Shown: positions 15,809 to 22,867 of the stretch, one piece after another
Layout of the letters: every line of letters starts with the position of its first letter
Position numbering within the stretch: position 1 is the stretch's first letter
NCBI GenBank assembly: GCA_964578175.1
Contig: CAZOBH010000013.1
Span: forward strand, 1 to 30,349
Direction of reading: 5' to 3'
Origin: RUG11788 sp964578175
GTDB lineage: Bacteria > Bacillota_I > Bacilli_A > RF39 > UBA660
Length of the DNA stretch: 30,349 nucleotides
The notes under the pieces: generated by a model
Database searches by the model: none
What the model saw: only the letters and a program-made list of their open reading frames with translations
Told to the model about the DNA's origin: nothing
Translations under genes and position numbers: made by a program

Positions 15809-17091
15809 TATTTTAATCCTTCATTTAAACAGAATAATGCATAAATTGGAATGTATTTTATATTTTTCTTTTTAGAAAAATTCTCATCTGTAATTCTTAT
15901 TGCTTCTTTAACACCTGTTTTATTACTAAATATAGCTAATGATTTTGATTTAGACATATTTTTATTGACTAGTTCAATTGGAATAATTTTTCCATTTCTA
16001 GTTTGAATTACAAAACTAACTTCAGCTTTTCCTTCAGATTGATAATAATAAATATTATATCCCATGTTTATTAAACTTATTGCAATACTATTTTCATATA
16101 TAACATTCTTATATTTATCATCAGATAAAAATCTTATTTTATTTAAATGCAATTTATTATATAAAAGACCTGTATCATTAAGATACAATTTAAATGAATC
16201 TTGATCTTTACAGCTACTTAAAGGAATTTTAGCATCATTTATTTTGTAGCATTTATAAGCAAATCCATTATTATGAATAAACTCCATTGCTTTTTCATAA
16301 TCCTTAGATCTACTTCCACTTTTTATAAGTCCATATTGGAATTTTTTATTAGTTTTTAGTAATTGACTAGGTATTATATCATAAACTTCCGCTGCTCTAA
16401 TCATATCTATATAGTTATCAAAATTAGCAAATTCTTTTTTATTAGTATTATTAATTTTATTATATACAGTATTTAATAATAACTTATTAGTTTGATTTAA
16501 ACTCATCTCTATTGCTTCAGGATATCCACCTGTAATCAAATAATCATTATAGAAATCCATTGCAACACTATGGAAAGGCATTGGTGTATCATTTTTATAA
16601 GAAGTCTTAATAAATTCAATAAGTTGTCTATTATTAACAGCGACAAGATATTCCTCAAAGTCTACATTATGCATAGCTTTAAATTGTAATTCTTCACATT
16701 TAAACTTATTAATACTTTCTCTTAAAGAACTAATTAAAATAATGTGATATTTTAATTCATCAGTACCCTTTGAAAAAGTTTTAACGGCATTAACAATCTC
16801 AATATCATTAACATTATCTATAACTATTAAAGTATCAAAAGGCATAATAGATTCATTAATTAATAAAGACAATTGCATAATTATTTTATCTATATTTTTT
16901 TCATTCTTAAAAACTTCTAACAATTCTTTATTATTCTCAGAATCAAAATAAGCAATATTTTTATATTCTTTTTCTCCAAATTTTAAGACAGAATAAGTCT
17001 TTCCTATTTGTTTATTACCATAAAGTAACAAAACTTTCTTATCGATATCTTTCTTCCATCGATTTAAATAAGAAGTAATTTTTCGCTCCAT
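15808..17091 (-). CDS. AAA-family ATPase with C-terminal DUF4143 domain
   Basis: 427 aa. Walker A GNKQIGKT (25-32) and Walker B LIVIDN (88-93) define an AAA_14-type P-loop ATPase; a winged-helix-like middle region is followed by a DUF4143 nuclease-like fold at about 300-420. In typical DUF4143 proteins this fold shows an AEVDF...IPIEVK pattern; here it reads AEVSFV (Ser359) and IPIELV (Val375), so the acidic and lysine positions of a PD-(D/E)xK site are changed and nuclease activity is unlikely. Family members are common in AT-rich Firmicutes and their role is unclear. A consensus promoter precedes it, and SD GGAGGT lies 7 nt from the ATG. The rhomboid gene overlaps its stop. Confidence 0.85.
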   Translation of the reverse strand: MERKITSYLNRWKKDIDKKVLLLYGNKQIGKTYSVLKFGEKEYKNIAYFDSENNKELLEVFKNEKNIDKIIMQLSLLINESIMPFDTLIVIDNVNDIEIVNAVKTFSKGTDELKYHIILISSLRESINKFKCEELQFKAMHNVDFEEYLVAVNNRQLIEFIKTSYKNDTPMPFHSVAMDFYNDYLITGGYPEAIEMSLNQTNKLLLNTVYNKINNTNKKEFANFDNYIDMIRAAEVYDIIPSQLLKTNKKFQYGLIKSGSRSKDYEKAMEFIHNNGFAYKCYKINDAKIPLSSCKDQDSFKLYLNDTGLLYNKLHLNKIRFLSDDKYKNVIYENSIAISLINMGYNIYYYQSEGKAEVSFVIQTRNGKIIPIELVNKNMSKSKSLAIFSNKTGVKEAIRITDENFSKKKNIKYIPIYALFCLNEGLK

Positions 17092-17124
17092 AAAATGACC
17101 TCCAACTCTTTTTATCCTAACTTA

Positions 17125-17153
17125 ATTATATGAATTTAATTTAACAAAGTCAA
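17125..17153 (-). promoter_or_regulatory. Strong promoter of the ATPase-rhomboid-gpmI operon
   Basis: -35 TTGACT (17148-17153), 17-bp spacer, consensus -10 TATAAT (17125-17130). It lies between the Spo0A-like gene and the ATPase gene. A second TTGACA (17159-17164) overlaps the stop of the Spo0A-like gene 11 bp upstream but has no matching -10. No terminator is visible before the promoter. Confidence 0.85.
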
Positions 17154-17160
17154 CTGATTG

Positions 17161-17625
17161 TCAAATTATTTTATCAGCAACCATTAAAATAAACTGAGTA
17201 TTAGTAGGTATTCCTTCTATACTATAACTAAAAATATTATTTATAAGTGAAAGTCTTCCCATTCTAAAACTTCTCCTTATAGCGTTCTTTATAGCATGCT
17301 CTACTGCATTTTCACTAGTTTTATATTTGCGAGAAAGTTCTCTATATATTTCTACAATTTCTTTATTTCTATCATTAATAATACTTTTGATAGAGAAAAT
17401 TAAGTATTTATATCCCTTTAAATTATTAGGAATACCTAATTCATGTAAAAAATCACTAATCTTATTATCAATATTTTCACCATCAAAAAAAGAGTTGATT
17501 TTATCATAATCTTCAACTCTTAGTACACTAAATATTTCTTTTAGATCAAATTCTTTTTGTGGAATTGTTATTTCTATAACTTCGTTTCCTTTCTTTATAG
17601 AAATCTTAATAATAACATCTTTCAA
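17161..17625 (-). CDS. Stand-alone Spo0A-type DNA-binding domain protein (no receiver domain)
   Basis: 154 aa from TTG at 17625 (a TTG at 17631 is only 1 nt from the SD). The C-terminal ~100 residues match the Spo0A effector domain: FLHELGIPNNLKGYKYL at the start, a helix-turn-helix (YRELSRKYKTSENAVEHAIKNA), and the characteristic end IPTNTQFILMVADKI. Spo0A is the master regulator of endospore entry and needs an N-terminal phosphorylated receiver. Here the N-terminus is only about 55 residues of beta-rich, charged sequence with no receiver Asp pocket. Compared with Bacillus Spo0A from memory (SRVERAIRHA), the recognition helix keeps Val-Glu but changes neighbouring Arg/His positions, so site preference may differ. 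It is the last gene of the pgk-flippase-GT4-tpiA run, 28 nt after tpiA. Role unknown; constitutive binding or a new input domain are both possible. Confidence 0.85.
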   Translation of the reverse strand: MKDVIIKISIKKGNEVIEITIPQKEFDLKEIFSVLRVEDYDKINSFFDGENIDNKISDFLHELGIPNNLKGYKYLIFSIKSIINDRNKEIVEIYRELSRKYKTSENAVEHAIKNAIRRSFRMGRLSLINNIFSYSIEGIPTNTQFILMVADKII

Positions 17626-17632
17626 AACCAAA

Positions 17633-17638
17633 CCCCTC
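17633..17638 (-). promoter_or_regulatory. Shine-Dalgarno deciding the TTG start of the Spo0A-like gene
   Basis: GAGGGG on the minus strand. The TTG at 17625 is 7 nt downstream, the TTG at 17631 only 1 nt, and there is no in-frame ATG nearby. This supports a TTG start at 17625. Confidence 0.65.
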
Positions 17639-17653
17639 TGTTCTTTTATAATC

Positions 17654-18358
17654 TTATTTACATTTTTCTATAATATATTTTAATTCATCTATTTTAGATG
17701 ATGATCCTCCAATTAAATATCCATCTATAATATCAATATTATTTAAATTGTCAATATTTTTTGGACTTACACTACCACCATATAGAACTCTTATATCAAA
17801 ATTATAATTATTTTTTACATAGTCTTTAATCATTCTAACTGTTTCATCAATATCTTCATTTGTTGGGGTTCTACCAGTACCTATTGCCCAAATAGGTTCA
17901 TATGCAATAATTAGATTATTTGACTTTAATCCAGTAAAAACAGCGTTTATTTGTCTTTTTAGTACTTCTAATGTCTTATTATTAACATTTTCATCTTCAT
18001 TTTCGCCTATACATAAAACAGGTATAACATCTTTTTCAATAAGTTTCTCTACTTTAGTTCTACATAAATCATCAGTTTCATTATTATCTTTTCTTCTTTC
18101 ACTATGTCCAACTAATGAATAAGTAGCTCCCATAGATTTTATTTGATCTATAGATATTTCTCCAGTATGAGCTCCATTTTCATAAATAGATACATTTTGT
18201 GAACCAAAAGAACATAAGTCCTTATATAAATATAAATAAATACTAGATGGAAATATAACTACATTAGTTAAATCACTATTTTTAATTTCATTTGCAAAAG
18301 ATATAGCATCATCCATATTCATATACATTTTTTGATTACCAAAAACTAATTTACTCAT
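17654..18358 (-). CDS. tpiA: Triosephosphate isomerase
   Basis: Interconverts dihydroxyacetone phosphate and glyceraldehyde-3-phosphate. 234 aa from ATG 18358, about 15 shorter than usual. The family start (GNxK) and the AGGTGAT SD favour this ATG over GTG 18367 or ATG 18364. Catalytic residues are intact: Asn and Lys in FGNQKMYM (the usual Trp of GNWKM is Gln here), His in VGHSERR, Glu in YEPIWAIGTG; the phosphate-binding loops YGGSVSPKN and LIGGSSS are present. It overlaps the end of the glycosyltransferase gene by 8 nt, tying a glycolytic enzyme to glycolipid genes. The Spo0A-like gene follows closely. Confidence 0.97.
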   Translation of the reverse strand: MSKLVFGNQKMYMNMDDAISFANEIKNSDLTNVVIFPSSIYLYLYKDLCSFGSQNVSIYENGAHTGEISIDQIKSMGATYSLVGHSERRKDNNETDDLCRTKVEKLIEKDVIPVLCIGENEDENVNNKTLEVLKRQINAVFTGLKSNNLIIAYEPIWAIGTGRTPTNEDIDETVRMIKDYVKNNYNFDIRVLYGGSVSPKNIDNLNNIDIIDGYLIGGSSSKIDELKYIIEKCK

Positions 18359-19577
18359 CTTCATCACCTATATTCTTAATTGTATTTATTATTTTTCTAA
18401 TACTACTTGGTTTTCTAGTAGTCATTTTATATACATCTAATACTCTTTCTGCATAATATTTAGAACTAAACACTTCTGAATCAACTCTTGCTTGATATGC
18501 ATATGATTCTAATTTATCTGAATCTGATATTAACTCATCAATAATAGATAAATATTCTTTTTTATTATTAAATATTCTTCCATCAAGTCCATCATTAACA
18601 ACATTATTAAAACTTTCATCATTTATACATACAGGAGTAACAGATGCTGCCATTGCTTCAATAACAGTAAGTCCTTGAGTCTCACTTTTTGATGCAGTTA
18701 CAAATATATTAGCAAGATGATACATTGTAGGCATATCATCATATGGTATCTTACCAGTTAAAACTATATTATTCTCTAATTTATTATCTGATATATATTT
18801 TTTATATTTCTCAGCATCTGGTCCATCACCAACAATAAATAGTTTTGCGTTTTTATGTTTCTTAACTATTTCCGGATGAGACTCAAGTAAAAATTCAATA
18901 TTCTTTTCTTCTGCAAGTCTACCTACAAAAATAATTATAAAATCATCTTTTTTAATCTTATATTTCTTTTTAATTTCTTTTATTTTATCTTTATTAGCAT
19001 TCTCTATATAGAATCTATCTAACTCTATTCCTGTTGGTATTATATGTATAACTTTATCTACTTTATATTTTTCTTTAAATAAATTATATGTTTTCCTAGT
19101 AGGTACTATTAAAGAATCTGCTGTTTTATCACAATAGAATAAAGAAAAATACTCTAATATTTTTTTACTTGGTTTATCAAAATATCCTTTTGTAATATAA
19201 TGAACATAATCTTCATACATAGTGTGATATGTATGAACTAGAGGTATTCCATATTGTTTAGCAAATATTCTAGCAAACGTACCTATCCCAAATTCTGTAT
19301 GAGAATGAATTATATCTAAATCCCATTTTTTTATTGTATTAATCATTCTTACTGGATAAATACCAGTTAATCTATAATCATATATACCTATTGGAACACC
19401 AGGTATTCTAAGTACTGTACCATTTTCATCTAAGCGATAATGAAGATCCTCATTATTAACAGTAACAACATATACTTTATGTCCTAGTTTTTCTAAACCT
19501 TTTTTTAACATTAATACACTTGTTGATACTCCATTAATAAATGGAGGATAAGTATCAGTAAATAAACCTATTCTCAT
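18351..19577 (-). CDS. GT4 glycosyltransferase, probable 1,2-diacylglycerol 3-glucosyltransferase
   Basis: 408 aa, GT-B fold. The N-terminal half starts MRIGLFTDTYPPFINGVSTS with the glycine-rich acceptor loop and HSHTEFGIG; the C-terminal donor domain contains FVGRLAEEKN, VGDGPDAEKY and the EX7E motif in SKSETQGLTVIEAMA. The N-terminal pattern and size fit monoglucosyl-diacylglycerol synthases (Acholeplasma-type and streptococcal homologues), which transfer glucose from UDP-glucose to diacylglycerol at the inner membrane face and supply lipoteichoic acid anchors. The start overlaps the stop of the flippase-like gene by 4 nt (ATGA), supporting a joint pathway. The exact acceptor and linkage are inferred; another GT4 role is possible. 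Confidence 0.85.
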   Translation of the reverse strand: MRIGLFTDTYPPFINGVSTSVLMLKKGLEKLGHKVYVVTVNNEDLHYRLDENGTVLRIPGVPIGIYDYRLTGIYPVRMINTIKKWDLDIIHSHTEFGIGTFARIFAKQYGIPLVHTYHTMYEDYVHYITKGYFDKPSKKILEYFSLFYCDKTADSLIVPTRKTYNLFKEKYKVDKVIHIIPTGIELDRFYIENANKDKIKEIKKKYKIKKDDFIIIFVGRLAEEKNIEFLLESHPEIVKKHKNAKLFIVGDGPDAEKYKKYISDNKLENNIVLTGKIPYDDMPTMYHLANIFVTASKSETQGLTVIEAMAASVTPVCINDESFNNVVNDGLDGRIFNNKKEYLSIIDELISDSDKLESYAYQARVDSEVFSSKYYAERVLDVYKMTTRKPSSIRKIINTIKNIGDEDE

Positions 19578-20578
19578 TCTTTACCATCACTCCCTTTAAA
19601 TGTAGTAAATAAAATTCCTCCTACTATCATAGAGAAATAATATGTTATACTTCTCCATAAAATTAGTATAGCAGGTAATACTGGTCCACTTATATAATTT
19701 CCAAAGAATTGTAAGAAACTATATTCTATTCCTCCGCTTCCTCCAGGAATCGGAACAAATGATCCTACTATAGTTACATAAGCACTACATACATAAACAA
19801 TAACTGGATTAATATTTATACTTAATGAATATATAACAAATAGAGGTGTTAAATAATATGCTAAAAGTCCGCATATATTATATAAGTACCCTTTAATTAT
19901 TATCCCTTTATTTTCTCTTAATAATGTTGCACTTTCATGATATTCATTTAATTTTCTTCTCCATTTATCAATAGTTTTATTCTTATCTTTAACCAATCTA
20001 AATTTATAACAAACTTTAATAATAACTTTTAAAATAAATCTGTTAAACTTATTAGAAAAACTAACAATTAAAAGAACTATACCTACTAATGCATTTATTG
20101 AAAAACCTAATATAGTTAAATTTCTAAGCACATCATTATTAGTTAAGAAATTAAACTTATAATTTAAGAATACCGCTATTATTCCATGAGTAATTAAAGC
20201 CATTTGATAAAGTATAAAATTTTGAATAATTATATTAGTACTATGAGCTATTTTTATTCCTTTTTTCTTTAACATATATACTTGCATTGGTTGACCACCA
20301 GATGCAAATGGAGTAATTCCATGGAAGAATTGAGTAATAATTATTATTTTAAGTATTTCTCTTAACTTTATTTTTTCATAATTATAGACTATTCCATGTA
20401 ATGCTAAAGCTTTAAAAAACCAATACAAGAATAAAAAGAAGATTCCAAGAAGTATAAATATTAATCTAGCTTGACCTAAATTATATAAAATCCTTGGAAG
20501 ATCATCTTTTATTACTACAAGAAGTACTACTATAGTTATTAAAATTAATAATATTGATTTTAATTTTAAGTTTTTCAT
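19574..20578 (-). CDS. Flippase-like membrane protein (UPF0104 / LPG_synthase_TM family)
   Basis: 334 aa with about eight transmembrane helices. Family motifs: ITPFASGGQPMQVYML (about 88-103), PIPGGSGGIEYSF (about 277-289) and LWRSITYYFSMIVGGI near the C-terminus. The family corresponds to the membrane part of MprF (lysyl-phosphatidylglycerol flippase) and YbhN/AglD-like proteins without the aminoacyltransferase domain. Its start overlaps the pgk stop by 1 nt (TAATG) and its stop overlaps the start of the glycosyltransferase by 4 nt, so a role in flipping or distributing the glycolipid made by that enzyme is a reasonable inference. Substrate not proven. Confidence 0.87.
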   Translation of the reverse strand: MKNLKLKSILLILITIVVLLVVIKDDLPRILYNLGQARLIFILLGIFFLFLYWFFKALALHGIVYNYEKIKLREILKIIIITQFFHGITPFASGGQPMQVYMLKKKGIKIAHSTNIIIQNFILYQMALITHGIIAVFLNYKFNFLTNNDVLRNLTILGFSINALVGIVLLIVSFSNKFNRFILKVIIKVCYKFRLVKDKNKTIDKWRRKLNEYHESATLLRENKGIIIKGYLYNICGLLAYYLTPLFVIYSLSININPVIVYVCSAYVTIVGSFVPIPGGSGGIEYSFLQFFGNYISGPVLPAILILWRSITYYFSMIVGGILFTTFKGSDGKE

Positions 20579-21762
20579 TATTCTTTATCTGGAATACTAG
20601 CAATTCCTGGTAGAACTTTTCCTTCCATATATTCTAATGTTGCACCTCCACCAGTAGATGCGTGAGTAACTTTATCTTTATATCCAAGTTCTCCTGCTGC
20701 TCCAACTATATCTCCTCCTCCTAGAATAGTTGTTGCACCACTATTAACTAAAGCTTCTAATACTGCTCTAGTACCTTCAGTACAATTAGAGAATTCGTAA
20801 ACACCCAATGGCCCATTCCAGAATACTGTTTTACTAGAATTAATAATATCAGTAAACATTTTAATAGTTTCTGGTCCAATATCTAATCCCATTTCATCAT
20901 CAGTTATTTCACCTAAAGATACAATTCTATTTTCACTATCATTATCATATTCTTTAAATGCTTTAATGTCACCAGGAAGAATAATTTTATCTCCATATTC
21001 TGCTAATACGCTCTTAGCAAAATCAATATTTTCTTCATCTAATACAGATTTACCAATATTTGCTCCTTTTGCCTTTAAGAATGTGAAAGCCATTCCTCCA
21101 CCAATTAGCATGTAATCACATTTTTTAATTAAATTATCAATAACCCCTATTTTATCTGAAACTTTACTTCCACCTAAAATAATTGTAAATGGTCTTTCAG
21201 GATTATCTAGTTTAGCTAATTCATTTAATTCTTTTTCAATAAGGAATCCACATCCAGTAGGTAAGTTACTAGCAATACCTACATTTGATGCATGAGCTCT
21301 ATGTAAAGTACCAAATGCATCATTTATAAATATATCTCCTAAAGATGCCCAGTATTTAGAAAGTTCTTCATCATTTCCTGATTCTTTTTTACCATCTAAG
21401 TCTTCATATCTAGTATTTTGAATTAAAATAACATCTTGAGGCATCATGCTATTAACGGCAGTTTCTAATTCTTCCCCTCTAGTAGTAGGAATAAACTTAA
21501 CTGTTTTACCTAGCAATTCACTAAGTCTTACACTTACTGGTCTTAAATCATTTTTAGCTAGATCTGCTTCTTCTTTAACCTTTCCTAAATGTGACATTAG
21601 AATTACTTTAGCATTGTTTTCAATTGCATATTTAATTGTTGGTAATGCAGCAACAATTCTATTATCGTCCCTTATTTCTCCATCTTTCATAGGAACATTA
21701 AAATCACATCTAATAATAACTCTTTTATTATTTAGATCATAATCTTTAATACTTTTTTTCAT
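20578..21762 (-). CDS. pgk: Phosphoglycerate kinase
   Basis: Transfers phosphate from 1,3-bisphosphoglycerate to ADP, the first ATP-yielding glycolytic step. 394 aa, full length. Signature RCDFNVPMKDGEI with DDNRI at about 18-36; substrate residues in MSHLGK; LGGSKVSDKIGV and the nucleotide-binding GNGP-type segment FWNGPLGVYE; C-terminal GGGDIVGAAGELG and THASTGGGATLEYMEG. SD AGGTGAT precedes the ATG. It lies after the gap terminator, so it has some independent expression, and leads a tight run into the flippase, glycosyltransferase, tpiA and Spo0A-like genes. Confidence 0.98.
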   Translation of the reverse strand: MKKSIKDYDLNNKRVIIRCDFNVPMKDGEIRDDNRIVAALPTIKYAIENNAKVILMSHLGKVKEEADLAKNDLRPVSVRLSELLGKTVKFIPTTRGEELETAVNSMMPQDVILIQNTRYEDLDGKKESGNDEELSKYWASLGDIFINDAFGTLHRAHASNVGIASNLPTGCGFLIEKELNELAKLDNPERPFTIILGGSKVSDKIGVIDNLIKKCDYMLIGGGMAFTFLKAKGANIGKSVLDEENIDFAKSVLAEYGDKIILPGDIKAFKEYDNDSENRIVSLGEITDDEMGLDIGPETIKMFTDIINSSKTVFWNGPLGVYEFSNCTEGTRAVLEALVNSGATTILGGGDIVGAAGELGYKDKVTHASTGGGATLEYMEGKVLPGIASIPDKE

Positions 21763-21828
21763 TTTATCACCTTATTCCTTCTCTTATATATTAACATATA
21801 TTAATAAAAATTTATACTTAGTTGACAT

Positions 21829-21852
21829 AAAAAAAGAGGATTTACACCTCTT
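21829..21852 (-). terminator. Terminator between gap and pgk
   Basis: AAGAGG (21847-21852) pairs with CCTCTT (21834-21839) across a 7-nt loop, followed by a run of T. The stem is only 6 bp, so partial read-through into pgk is plausible. The 66 nt between it and pgk contain a weak extended -10, TGTTAATAT (21788-21796), without a good -35. Confidence 0.7.
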
Positions 21853-22855
21853 ATTTTTCACATAAATATTTAGCAGTTCTAACCATTTGAGCACTATAAC
21901 CCATTTCATTGTCATACCATGCTACTACTTTAACTAATTGTTTTCCATCTGCTTCAACAATTGAAGTAGAAAGTCCATCAACTAATCCTCCACATCTTTC
22001 ACCAATTATATCACTAGAAACAACTGGATCATCTGTGTAATTTAAAGTTTCATCTGTATTATTCTTAAGTACAGCATTAATTTCTTCAACTGTAGTATTC
22101 TTTCCAAGTTCTAGAACTAAGTCAACGACAGATCCTGTTGTAACAGGTACACGCATTGCAATTCCATCTAACTTTCCAGCTAATTCAGGAATTACAAGTC
22201 CAATTGCTTTAGCTGCTCCAGTAGAAGTTGGAACGATATTTGCTGCTGCTGCTCTACCACGACGTGCTGCAATTCCCTTTTTATGAGGAACATCAAGTGT
22301 AGCTTGGTCATTAGTATAAGCATGAACAGTAGTCATATATCCTTTTACAATTCCAAAGTTGTCATTTAAAACTTTAAGAACAGGTGCTAAACAGTTAGTA
22401 GTACAACTTGCTGCACTAATTACTTCTTCAGTTCCATCTAAAGTATCATGATTTACATTGTAAACAATTGTTTTTAAATCACCTTTAGCTGGTGCTGAAA
22501 TAATAACTTTTTTTGCTCCTGCTTGAATATGAGCCATTGCTTTTTCTTTATCAGTAAATTTTCCAGTACATTCAAATACTACATCAATATCTAAATCTTT
22601 CCATGGTAATTTACTTGGATCAGTCTCAGCATAAACTTTTATTTTTTTATCTCCTACAACTATTTGATCTCCATCAAACGTAATTTCATTAACACGATGT
22701 CTTCTATGACTTGTATCATATTTTAATAAATATGCAAGTTGTTCAGCATCAGTTAAATCATTAATTGCAACAACTTCAAGTTCAGGATCTTCCTCCATAA
22801 TTCTAAATACTAGACGTCCAATACGTCCAAATCCATTAATAGCGATTTTTTTCAT
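21851..22855 (-). CDS. gap: Glyceraldehyde-3-phosphate dehydrogenase
   Basis: NAD-dependent oxidation and phosphorylation of glyceraldehyde-3-phosphate. 334 aa, full length. Rossmann motif INGFGRIGR (6-14); INDLTD with Asp33, typical of the NAD-using glycolytic GapA type; catalytic Cys151 in SAASCTTNCLAPV; RRGRAAAANIVPTSTGAA; C-terminal WYDNEMGYS. SD AAGGAGAT precedes the ATG. Only 12 nt separate it from the nucleoside kinase gene, so the two are probably co-transcribed. No CggR-type regulator is next to it, unlike in Bacillus. Confidence 0.98.
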   Translation of the reverse strand: MKKIAINGFGRIGRLVFRIMEEDPELEVVAINDLTDAEQLAYLLKYDTSHRRHRVNEITFDGDQIVVGDKKIKVYAETDPSKLPWKDLDIDVVFECTGKFTDKEKAMAHIQAGAKKVIISAPAKGDLKTIVYNVNHDTLDGTEEVISAASCTTNCLAPVLKVLNDNFGIVKGYMTTVHAYTNDQATLDVPHKKGIAARRGRAAAANIVPTSTGAAKAIGLVIPELAGKLDGIAMRVPVTTGSVVDLVLELGKNTTVEEINAVLKNNTDETLNYTDDPVVSSDIIGERCGGLVDGLSTSIVEADGKQLVKVVAWYDNEMGYSAQMVRTAKYLCEK

Positions 22856-22867
22856 TTTTCCATCTCC

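Noticed and set aside
15808..17091. ATPase-DUF4143 gene as part of a toxin-antitoxin or restriction system
   Set aside because: No partner methylase, specificity or antitoxin gene adjoins it; it is coupled to a rhomboid protease and gpmI, and its nuclease-like residues are altered.
17158..17165. TTTGACAA at the end of the Spo0A-like gene as an autoregulatory 0A box
   Set aside because: Only a one-mismatch resemblance to TTCGACAA, in a region rich in TTGAC promoter elements; not enough on its own.
18359..18367. Longer tpiA start (GTG 18367 or ATG 18364)
   Set aside because: Overlaps the AGGTGAT SD; ATG 18358 matches the family start and spacing.
21446..21742. 98-codon plus-strand ORF antisense to pgk
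   Set aside because: Shadow of a strongly conserved gene; composition mirrors the pgk codons.
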